A stretch of DNA of 64,000 nucleotides from Buxus sempervirens. Its lineage: Eukaryota; Streptophyta; Magnoliopsida; Buxales; Buxaceae. Below, piece after piece: positions 56,220 through 64,000 of this stretch. The notes under the pieces were generated by a model. The model saw only the letters and a program-made list of their open reading frames with translations. It ran no database searches and had not been told where the DNA came from. Both the position numbers and the translations under genes were made by a program. Location: contig OX387187.1 in the NCBI GenBank assembly GCA_947561395.2, positions 34,391,829 to 34,455,828 on the forward strand. The letters run 5' to 3'. Each line of letters opens with the position of its first letter. Within the stretch, counting starts at the first letter, position 1.

Positions 56220-58550
56220 TGTGAGACATGGGAAAAATCACCGGGATGATTCCCCCTCCGTCAACACACGGGCTCAACTTAAAAAGTTGGGAGAGTCACC
56301 GCCATTCAGATTTTTGGGGTGTGAATGGACACCAAAAGATTTAAAATAAGCAAAAAGAGCTAAAAGGCAAATTCTAGAGTAAAAATAACTCTACTTGAAA
56401 ATCAAATCCAGAGATGAGTAAGGGGATTAGATTATGAACGGGGGAAGGTGTTAGGCACCCCCATTCACCCACACAAGGTGGTTGCCAAGTGTTGTTCATG
56501 CTAAAAAAATAAGAAAGCTTGCTAAAAATCATTAAAAACCTTGAAAAAGGACAAATGTGTGATATCTTCACATGAAAATCCAAATGAATTCCAGATCCTC
56601 TTTTATGTCAATATTACTTCTGGAATATCGACAATAAATCGAAATCAAAGCAAAGATTGCACAAAGCCAAGTTGAGACAAATCTGGAAAATTCGGTAAAA
56701 GCAAAAACCATTTGTCTTGAAATCATTCAAATCCAATTTTAAATTGAATCAAACCAAATCCATTTGAAAGATTATGGTAAATAAGAGACTCATGCAAAAT
56801 TTCAAGTAAATCCGGTTGAAATCCTAGGAGTTATGCCTCCTTTGAAATTTGCTGTTGGAGATAATTAAAAGTGACAAGTGGGCAAGTTTGGAAAATCATT
56901 GACGAAAATCGGCTCCATATAAATTCATGAAATTTGGTGTGAGTGAAGTCTATATGGCCATCTTTCAAATGAAACTAGCCTCATACAAAAATTCATTCGG
57001 ATGTGCCTTGGATGATCTCCCGAACAGGCCCCGAAGATCACAGATTTACCCAGAAAATTGCTGTTGAGCAGTTCTGAGTAAATCTGTTACCCACAACACA
57101 AATTGAGTAAAAAAATTATGAAACCAACTGGATTTGAAAATAGACTCATAAAGGAGTGCCTAGAAACAAAAATCACTCGAATCGGATTTAAGACGAACAC
57201 ATGGCGCTCGGTCGAAGTGATAGGTTCCGTATTCAGATCTGAATTGACCTATCAACTTCGACAGAGAGGTGTCAAAAATATGCTTGATAGAAATTAATGA
57301 AATTTGGTAGACATAAACTAGACAGCCTCACCTTTTCCATGGTTCTGGAATCACTCCAAAATTCATCCGGACGATGAAGTTATGAGTGTCCGAAGTCGGG
57401 GTACAGTTGCTGTCAAGTTAAGCCATTTTTGAAGAAAACCAACTCCAAATAGTGATAAAGTGTGTATAATCCGTGCAAGATGAATCAAAATCCTTTGAAA
57501 ATCATTTAAAAACATTCTAGAATTGCTTGGGGCTGTTTATTTCAGATTTATCACAATAAATGCAATAAATCCGAAATATGAGCCTATCCCGCCAAAATCA
57601 TGTGCTATGTATGTGTAGATGTAAAAATCATTCCAACAACATAACAAAGATAGCATGCATTCATATTAATCAAAATAGGGTTCTAAAAACAACCTAGGGT
57701 TCCGTTCCATTATCGTTTCCCTTAGTTCTCTCTCCTCGTTAAACACGGTTCTTCAAGATAATCTTGGGGTACTTTGAATATGAAACGGTTTACATAGATT
57801 CAAAAGGCTTATTCAAGAGAGGTTCTAGCACTAGGATCAATCCCCAGTCTCGTTTCTCCTAGATCCCGCCTTCACGTTTTACGGCTAGAGGGAGTCGTGA
57901 GATACTTTGAGCCGGGGAAGGGTTTTCATACACACATCAAGGCCTTATTTTACAGAAAGATAGAAGAAGAGATCTAGATCTAGAAATGTAAAAACAGAAA
58001 ATTAAAAAGAGGTTTGAGGCTTACCTGGGTTCTGGAAGCACTTCCGCAGCGGTTCCCCTCTTCACTCGGAGCTCTTCTTGGCAAAGGTTCTTGGCAAGAG
58101 TTAATGGCCATTTGCTTGAGGAGGAGCCTCCTATTTATAGGCAAAGGCTAGGGTTAGGGTTGGTGAGATGGTAGACACAACATAATGTCTAGATCCCACC
58201 AACCTTAACCCTAAGGCTATTTCTGAGATTTCCCTTCATTTAATGAAGGATATGATGGTAAAAGTGAAAAACTCTCGGAAAACCCTAATTTTGAGCAAAA
58301 AATCATGTATCCGACATATCAGGTCGGATACACGAATACCTGTATGTATCCGGCATATGTTGCCGGATACATTAAGGTCTACTTGTATTCGACAACTTAT
58401 GTCGGATACGAAGAGATATACTTGTATTCGCCCTGAGTTGTCGGATACAAGGAAAAACTTGCTTTTTCACATTTTTGTGCTGGCTTCAAAGGAGATAATG
58501 ATTTTTACCGATTATTGATCATTTTTATTGTGCAATTTGGGGTGTCTAAA
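56220..58550 (-). repeat. C 5' LTR
   Basis: 2331 bp; minus-strand end TCTCACA at 56220, start near 58550 (TGTAGACACC-like with one change). Holds the four-unit array 58307-58448, TATA box CTATAAATAG (58131-58140) and splice donor (58024/58025). Confidence 0.87.
58307..58448. repeat. Palindrome array, 4 units at 39-bp phase (C LTR)
   Basis: Units start at 58307, 58346, 58385 and 58424, with GTATCCGAC, GTATCCGGC and GTATTCGAC-type arms and loops ATATCAG, ATATGTT, AACTTAT and CTGAGTT. Confidence 0.93.
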
Positions 58551-58649
58551 GTCTTTCTCCGTAACACCGACAGCAAGTATGTCTCCTTTCCATTCCACCA
58601 AGTCGATCTCTTTCGCAGAAATACTGATCTTTGGGGCACCGGAGAACTT
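58551..58649 (-). pseudogene. Leucine aminopeptidase (M17) exon fragment
   Basis: Minus-strand frame SGAPKISISAKEIDLVEWKG continuing DILAVGVTEKD. This is the start of the N-terminal domain of plant leucine aminopeptidases, which have nearly the same motif (known: a hexameric metallopeptidase of cytosol and plastid). Upstream is an acceptor-like TTGCTTAAAG. The exon ends abruptly where the C LTR begins, so the insertion split it; the remainder is outside the window. With Ser/Arg- and Lys/Glu-rich upstream DNA unlike a normal promoter, it may be a captured or duplicated fragment rather than the host's working gene. Confidence 0.7.
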
Positions 58650-59090
58650 TAAGCAATAAAGATAACTAATAGATCGAATGAAACAGAGAAAGAAAAAGAG
58701 AAAAAAGACCTTGGACATACCGAGGAGTCACCGGAGAAGACAACACGTTGAGTCACCGAAGAAGAAGGTCAAAGGCCGGAGAAGAAGATTATCTCTTGGT
58801 TGAAGGCAGCTGACTTTCACGAAGAAGATGAGCCGGAGATACCGAGGAGTCCGCTAGAGAAAAAGATGACCATGATAGTATCGAGGGATTTTGAAAGCAA
58901 TAAATCAATTTTGTCAAAAAATTGAAAAGCAACGTTTTGTTGCTTCCGGTGAAAAGCAATAAAATTGCTTCTTCGCTTTTAATAAATTGCTTCTCGTGTG
59001 TGAAACCAAACGGTACTTTTGCTTTTCAAAGCAATTTTTTGCTTTCAAAAGCAAAAAAGTACTTCTGAAAAGCGTTACCAAACGCAGCCT
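58650..59090 (-). other. Repeat-like DNA upstream of the aminopeptidase fragment
   Basis: The outer end begins, on the minus strand, AGGCTGCGTTTGGTAACGC, a terminal motif common in plant non-autonomous DNA elements. It is followed by inverted 'gcttttcaaagcaa'-like short repeats and by several TCACCGGAGAAGA / CCGAGGAGT motifs. It directly abuts a LINE relic. A transposon carrying the aminopeptidase exon (Pack-type capture) would fit, but the second terminus is not visible. Confidence 0.4.
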
Positions 59091-59520
59091 AATTGTGTGG
59101 CCCGACATATCACAAAAAATATTCACAGTAATATTGAATTTTTGACTAACAATTTTAGACACCTTTCCAAGGATAAAGTCATCAGCATAAAGAAGGTGAT
59201 TGATATGTTTAGCAAATCTATTTGCTTTTATCCATAAATAAATTCTTTTTGTTGGCAAATGACAAAATCTATTGAGTCAAATTGAAAATATATGGGGACA
59301 AAGGATCCCCTTGTCTAATGCCATGGGTGAGTTGGATAAAACCACGTGGTTTGTCATTTATCAGTATATTGTATGAAACATAAGATATATAAAACATAAT
59401 TAGTCTCATTGACTCTTAGTCCCAGAAACATGAAAATTTTTTATCATATCAATGAAGACCCAATCCAATCAATCATAAGCTTTTGTGAGAGCAAGTTTGG
59501 TAGAAGAGAAAGCCCTTGTC
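59091..59520 (-). mobile_element. L1-type LINE reverse transcriptase relic
   Basis: Minus-strand fragments in order: TKLALTKAYDWIGSSL (about 59510-59460), INDKPRGF and GIRQGDPLSPYIF (about 59370-59290), NHLLYADDF (about 59200), FCDMSGHTI (about 59110). These are the standard L1 RT motifs (KAYDRV.W, GLRQGDPLSP, LLFADD). Frames shift and stops intervene between fragments, and both ends of the element are missing: it is an old 5'- and 3'-truncated copy. Confidence 0.8.
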
Positions 59521-59700
59521 TACTATTTTCTTTTTTTTTTTCTTTTCTTTTTTCTTTGGCGCTTTTAGTGGTGTGGTACAGCTCGGGAGCCATTAGAATA
59601 TTTTCATAAATATCACAATCAAGAACAAAAGGCACTTCAGTGAGGGTATATGAGTTTAGTCATGAGAGGTCTCAATCTATCCGCAATATATAATTCTAGA
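59521..59700. other. Unassigned spacer
   Basis: T-rich tract (59526-59555) and AT-rich sequence. Nothing recognisable. Confidence 0.6.
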
Positions 59701-60200
59701 TAGTGGCATAGCCAAGATTAATTTCATTTATGGTGGGCAAAGTAAATATTTGAACTAAAATGATAATAATCAAAATATATAAGTATAGTTTTCCTTTGAT
59801 TGGTCAAAGTAAATGGTTGATATAACTAAAAGTGGAAAAGGAAAAAATACACACACACAAAACAAGTGCACCGAGTATTCTTCGTTCTCAAACCCAGAGC
59901 ATCTGTCTATTCTTCTAATTTCCTTTTTATGACTATTGAATAGATATGGAGAAACGAAGAATTCTTGGGCTAGGATTGGACGGCAAACAACACCCATCAA
60001 ATTCCTATAATCTTGTTGTTTGATGAGAAGACCACCACTAAGAAATAGCTTAAATAGACCAGTTGTTAGAATTGAGATAGTGGATGGCAATTTAAAAATT
60101 TTAGAGGGCGCAAAATATATTTATATAAATAGACTTGTGAAGTTTTTTTAGTTTTAGGGTGAGCAGCCGCCCACATAAGCACTGTGTAGCTCCGCCCCTG
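59701..60200. mobile_element. hAT-like non-autonomous element, 500 bp
   Basis: The right end reads inward CAGGGGCGGAGCTACAC, a typical hAT-type terminus; the left end TAGTGGCATAGCCAAG matches it at about 10 of the first 14 positions. Flanks are AATTCTAGA (left) and AATTTCTAGA (right), an imperfect copy of a target of about 8 bp. AT-rich interior without a transposase frame. Confidence 0.55.
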
Positions 60201-60550
60201 AATTTCTAGAGATGATTTTATAACAAAAATTGCATTGACTAATTGATCTATACTCATTCCAATCTCTGTTCAGATTTAAGGATGAGAACAATGAATGAAA
60301 TTCATTCTTCTAAACAAGAAACTAACGAACGAGAGTTTTAATACGCTTCACATTTGCAATTACCGGCTTTGTTTCTTGTGCAAACAAGAGTTTAAGACCT
60401 AAAAAAGAGATCCAATTAAGTCTGGAACATTTCTTATTTCCACTGTCAACCGGACCTGAACCAGCAAAAACACTGAACTTAAAAATCAAAACACAAATAG
60501 CCCATGAGAAGCCACAGTTATTAAAGATCACATCTTATTTAAAACACTCT
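60201..60550. other. 3' flank of the lectin copy
   Basis: AT-rich spacer between the hAT-like element and the stop of the lectin copy; nothing else recognisable. Confidence 0.5.
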
Positions 60551-60952
60551 TTACTGAACAGTGTTTGTAGCCCAAAGAGCACCACCATATATGACCACGT
60601 TGCCGTCGGTCTGAACGATCAGAACGTAATTGTTGGGACCACGGGCCGTGTTACTCGTCCACACGATGCTGGAGCCGGAGAAGATGACAAGGTTGCCGCT
60701 GTTTTGTAGGGTAACGCTGCACGCCGAGCCTCTGCCGTTGGTCTGAGACGACTAGAGTGAACGGTTCTGGTTCACGTACAACACAAGGTTGCAGTCGGAT
60801 TGCATTATGAACTTGTAGGGCCCATTTTCGAGGAATTCGTTTGTGTTCAGACTCTCCCCGCGGAAGAGCACGTCCTTTGCAATTGCGCCATTGATGAGTA
60901 AGAAAGCTATGATGACTACCAGACATGATATGGGGTTGAAGATCTTTGCCAT
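60551..60952 (-). pseudogene. GNA-type mannose-binding lectin copy, broken
   Basis: About 133 codons including one internal interruption in mid-domain. Signal peptide MAKIFNPISCLVVIIAFLLI to about residue 26 (GAIA|KD), then one GNA domain with QSDCNLVLY and QTDGNVVIY sites, as in the intact gene at 62330-62746 to which it is closely similar. The start at 60952 is preferred to an upstream in-frame ATG at 60982 because it aligns with the intact paralogue's start. A TATA box remains at 61065-61073 (minus), so transcription may persist. It is a tandem duplicate that has lost function fairly recently, since the rest of the frame is clean. Confidence 0.85.
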
Positions 60953-61064
60953 TGCAATCTCTTTGGAGAAGAGAAAAGACAAGAGACCAAGAGAAAGTTA
61001 GTAGTAGAAGAACAAGGAGAGTTTAAGTGTTGGGTTGATTTGCAAAGGAATGATTCTAAAAGCT

Positions 61065-61073
61065 TCTTATATA
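61065..61073 (-). promoter_or_regulatory. TATA box of the broken lectin copy
   Basis: TATATAAG on the minus strand, about 115 bases before the ATG, a normal plant distance including 5' UTR. Confidence 0.6.
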
Positions 61074-61084
61074 CAATGATTTGA

Positions 61085-61173
61085 GGCCGGAGTCCTTAAA
61101 GGCTTCAGAGCATTTCCTCTGGCCTTTAAGGCCACTGGAATTTGGCTCCAGAGGAAATGCTCTTTTGCCGGCC
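61085..61173. repeat. Small foldback element next to the lectin-copy promoter
   Basis: AGAGCATTTCCTCTGG (61107-61122) is perfectly inverted at 61148-61163; outer GGCCGG/CCGGCC (61085, 61168) extend the symmetry. It starts about 12 bases upstream of the TATA box. Miniature foldback transposon or hairpin precursor. Confidence 0.7.
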
Positions 61174-61630
61174 TTTTCATTGCTTCTGCAAAGCTCGTGG
61201 GAGAACAAGGGCTTACAGAAACATCAACGACTAAACTTCTCTATGATAGTTAATAAGTAGTACTTCTCTAGTGGTTTGTTGTCTCATAAAAATAAAACAA
61301 AGATGCACCAATTTTGGTTAATGAGTTTTATTTTTCTTGTGCTTTTGTGTCTTATAATAAAGGTACATCAACCTTACTAATAATAACTATCAATATAAAG
61401 ATAAATAAATGCAAACTCAATGCTGCATCAGTACAATAGGACAATATATTCAGTCATTGATTCATAATCCTGCAGTGGGTTGATTGCATTGATCTAACAA
61501 ATCTGAACTTTGGAAGATATTCACAGATTACATAAAGCTTATTTTGTAAATTGATAGTATGTCTTAAGAGAAATAAGAATAGACATTCTGGGTGAAGGAA
61601 ATAGCCGAATGCATGGAGAAATGTTATATG
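61174..61630. other. Unassigned intergenic DNA
   Basis: AT-rich sequence; no gene, RNA or repeat recognised. Confidence 0.5.
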
Positions 61631-61634
61631 CCAT

Positions 61635-61930
61635 CACCTTTCCACCCATAGGCTTTACTTTGGGCCTTTCATGAATGGACTGGTGGGCCTTCCAATAAGC
61701 CCATCCAAACAGATTCACATAACAGGGATTAATCCAGCAAAATGAATTAAGGGCTAAGCCCCAAGTAGCCCCAAAATAGCCTAAAAAAAATAATTAAAGT
61801 GAGTAGAGTTGAGTCAATTAGTCTAGACCAGATAACCAAGGGAACTTGTTTTAAGACATGGTGAACCAGGGTGTATATGAACTTCGGATAGACCCTCCGA
61901 TTCTTTCCAATTTTAACCACCATGTGTCAT
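61635..61930 (+). mobile_element. Diverged D-family LTR fragment
   Basis: 'gtgggccttccaataagcccatcc' style text, 'gagtagagttgagtcaa', 'aaccaagggaacttg' and 'aaccagggtgtatatgaacttc' follow in the same order as in D1 (51690-51920) but with many differences: an old relic outside the nest. Confidence 0.5.
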
Positions 61931-62329
61931 AACTAAATGCCTCACATTATTTTGCTTTGCGCATAGCGCGTGCATTTCTCTAGTTTAGTATAAAGGTAAG
62001 GATGCTTGGAAATTATTTGATAATTTATAGTGCTAATTAATAGCTTCCATTTGGTTTGGAATTTGACTAATGAGATTTGTTAAATGATGCATTGGTAATG
62101 GTACTAGTTTAATTGTTATTCTTGGACTAGTAGAATATTAAATAAACACAAACCCTTCTTATCATATTTCTTCTCATTGGAAACCATACAATTCTCCTCC
62201 ATGGAACATAAAAGAAAAAAACACACAAATTAACCTCCCAAATCCTATGCTACCCATATTATCAGAAAACAAATTAGAAATGGAACATTATTTATTCGTT
62301 GCAGAAGAACAAATATATGTAGTTCATCA
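61931..62329. other. 3' flank of intact lectin gene
   Basis: AT-rich; no gene seen. AATAAA-like signals on the minus strand near 62285-62295 (ttatttatt) could serve polyadenylation of the lectin gene. Confidence 0.4.
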
Positions 62330-62746
62330 TCACAGCAAGCGCCTCGTACTCTGAACTGTGTTTGTAGCCCACACAGCAGCACCATAGATCACCACGTTGC
62401 CGTCCGTCTGAACGATCAGGCGGTAGTTGTTAGGACCACGGGCAGTATTGCTTGTCCACACGGTGTCAGTGCCGGAGAGGATGACGAGGTTCCCGTTGTT
62501 CAGTAATGTGACCCTGCAGGATGTGCCTCTACCATTAGTGCGAGAAGACCATAGAGCTCTGTTCTGGTTCACATACAACACAAGGTTACAGTCTGCTTGC
62601 ATTATGAACTTGTAAGGGCCGTTCTCGAGGAACTCGCCGGAGTTCAGGTTCTCTCCGTTGAAGAGCATGTCTTCGGCCATTGCACCATTAATAAAGAGCA
62701 AGATAGCAACAACAGCCAATCCAATGAATGATACAGTCTGAGCCAT
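62330..62746 (-). CDS. GNA-type (bulb-type) mannose-binding lectin
   Basis: Intact, intronless, 138 residues. Signal peptide 1-24 (cleavage after GAMA, before EDMLF), so secretory or vacuolar. One B-lectin domain, about 25-131, with three subdomain repeats. The mannose motif QxDxNxVxY is intact at 50-58 (QADCNLVLY) and 113-121 (QTDGNVVIY) and degenerate at 82-90, so one or two functional sites are expected. Cys53 and Cys77 fit the conserved disulphide. Known family role: mannose-binding storage or defence lectins, usually dimers or tetramers. A short basic tail STRRLL follows. Its broken tandem copy lies 1.4 kb downstream on the same strand. Family certain; sugar binding inferred. Confidence 0.95.
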   Translation of the reverse strand: MAQTVSFIGLAVVAILLFINGAMAEDMLFNGENLNSGEFLENGPYKFIMQADCNLVLYVNQNRALWSSRTNGRGTSCRVTLLNNGNLVILSGTDTVWTSNTARGPNNYRLIVQTDGNVVIYGAAVWATNTVQSTRRLL

Positions 62747-62842
62747 ATCTTTTCAGGCAAGGAAGTGATGAAGAAGAAGAAGATGATGATGATGATGAGG
62801 CTGATGGATGAAGATAAGATAAGAAGAGAGGCGAGTAGATTC

Positions 62843-62850
62843 TTTATATA
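62843..62850 (-). promoter_or_regulatory. TATA box of the lectin gene
   Basis: TATATAAA-like box on the minus strand about 100 bases before the ATG; a (GAT)n/purine-rich 5' UTR (62766-62840) lies between. Confidence 0.7.
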
Positions 62851-62859
62851 GACAAAATA

Positions 62860-63440
62860 AGGAGGAAAATATCAACTTCTATTTCATGATGTTAGACAAA
62901 GCCCTTATAAGTTGCTATATACATCACGCAATTGACTGTTGAAGAAACACTCTTCAATTGGCTTTAAGTGATAAATTTTTTAACATAATTCAGATTCAGC
63001 CATAAAATTCTTCGTAAATGAAAATTAGTGACACTTGAAAAATGTCGCCAAAAGACTTGAAAACCTCCTTTGAAACTTAAATGCGCACTGATTTTCAATT
63101 ATTTTGAAAAAGTAACACTAGTTTACAATTTCCAAGAATTATTCGACTGAATATGAATTATCTGGAAAAAATAATTCCAGGAATTATGCGACTGAATCCG
63201 AAGAAATAATAATGATGATAATAAAATAATGAAAAGAAATAATAAGAAGCAGAAAGTCAATGATTTAGTATTAATTTGACCACCACCGACAGCTAGAGCC
63301 TACGCAGTTGACAAGGTGAAAACGCGTACTATTTCAACATTTAAAATGTCGTCCCGCATTTTGAATATTTCAGCTTCATTCGTTGTCTTGTTCCAAAAAA
63401 TTTTTTGTTTTTGCATTACAAGGACCTTCAGAGACACTGC
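62860..63440. other. Upstream region of lectin gene
   Basis: AT-rich, no coding signal. 'gaattattcgactgaat' is nearly repeated 40 bases later (63135, 63181). Confidence 0.4.
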
Positions 63441-63448
63441 CGGTGGGC

Positions 63449-63546
63449 CGGCCCGACAATGTCCGATCTAGATGTACCCCACTGTTCTCAGCCGCTTGAG
63501 CCTACCCGGCCCGACAATGTCCGATCGGCCCGACAATGTCCGATCA
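63449..63546. repeat. Three copies of GGCCCGACAATGTCCGATC
   Basis: A 20-bp unit occurs at about 63450, 63507 and 63527; the last two are directly adjacent. Confidence 0.8.
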
Positions 63547-63680
63547 AACCACAAAATCTATATTATTAAAGCCAATTTTCGGAAATATTCTGAGGGATTC
63601 TAGCCCTCTCTTTTTCTTCCAATAAATACTCTTCATAATACATAAAAACCCCAAATAAAACCACCATCCTAATCCACTTT

Positions 63681-63878
63681 CCAACTTAGACCGCCTACTT
63701 TGATGCTACACGGTTATTATCAATAAATACAATTATTTGCAGACAAAACTACCTAAAGAGGTATATCAACGTGCCTACTATTCCAACTTAGACCACCTAC
63801 TTTGATGCTACACGGTTATCATCAATAAATACAATTATTTGCAGACAAAACTACCTAAAGAGGTATATCAACGTGCCT
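63681..63878 (+). repeat. Tandem duplication, period 102 bp
   Basis: 63681-63782 and 63783-63878 agree at nearly every base (two or three differences), so the duplication is recent or homogenised. No coding content. Confidence 0.9.
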
Positions 63879-64000
63879 CCACTAGTAGGGCTATAAACGG
63901 GTCCGATTCTGACTAGACTCACCAAGATCCGAATCCGATTAAGTTATAAGATATTCGAATCCGATTAAATATCTGATAGATCCTTCGTACTTGTTACTGA
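63879..64000. other. Repeat-like right edge
   Basis: 'gggctataaacgggtccg' followed by repeated 'tccgaatccgattaa' text resembles the termini of dispersed plant repeats; the class cannot be told from this fragment. Confidence 0.3.

Larger units (their letters stand above)
46607..58550 (-). mobile_element. Element C: older Tat/Ogre-like fossil, minus strand
   Basis: 5' LTR 56220-58550, primer site 56200-56217, leader with palindromes and hairpin repeats, gag and protease down to 46607, where D3 cuts it; pol and the 3' LTR lie outside the window. D1 interrupts gag (48621-52074). It is clearly diverged from A/B in LTR and repeats, and broken in several places besides the insertions. It is the oldest element of the nest. 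Confidence 0.87.

Overview
The window is plant nuclear DNA, about 91% of it repeats. Two tandem GNA-type (mannose-binding, bulb-type) lectin genes and plant-type LTR retrotransposons point to a flowering plant. A monocot is plausible because this lectin family is expanded there, but that is inference.

Bases 1-58550 form one nest of LTR retrotransposons of the Ty3/gypsy Tat lineage, Ogre-like: a tRNA-Arg type primer site, dual RNase H, G-patch-like motif, 2.3 kb LTRs, 18-23 kb elements. From target duplications and interrupted homologies I read this order. Element C (minus strand) landed in a leucine-aminopeptidase exon fragment. D1 (solo LTR, duplication GCGGC) and D3 entered C. D2 (solo LTR, duplication GACCC) and B (duplication GCATC) entered D3. 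A (18,409 bp, duplication CATGC) entered the leader of its sibling B. D4 (1-997) sits inside the start of B's left LTR. A and B look almost whole, with about one or two breaks each. C is a cut-up fossil.

Each A/B-type element reads: LTR - primer site - conserved leader - palindrome array - hairpin-forming tandem repeats - gag/protease - RT/RNase H/integrase - antisense accessory gene(s) - stem-loops - polypurine tract - LTR. B carries two antisense genes, one DUF7745-like and one plant-mobile-domain-like. Both end in a coiled coil, and each has a TATA box with palindromes just upstream.

The most unusual signal is a module of 25-bp palindromes (9-bp arms, 7-nt loop) separated by 14-bp spacers, phased at exactly 39 bp and usually four in a row. 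It occurs in the LTR promoters, in the leaders, upstream of both antisense genes of B, and in the diverged D family. Arm sequences differ between elements while the symmetry and the 39-bp phase persist. Two further structured arrays are the hairpin repeats before gag and 3'-UTR stem-loops with one shared loop and different stems.

Bases 58551-64000 are host-like sequence: the aminopeptidase fragment inside repeat-like DNA, an L1-type LINE relic, a 500-bp hAT-like non-autonomous element, a broken lectin copy (60551-60952), an intact lectin gene (62330-62746), and short duplications to the right edge.
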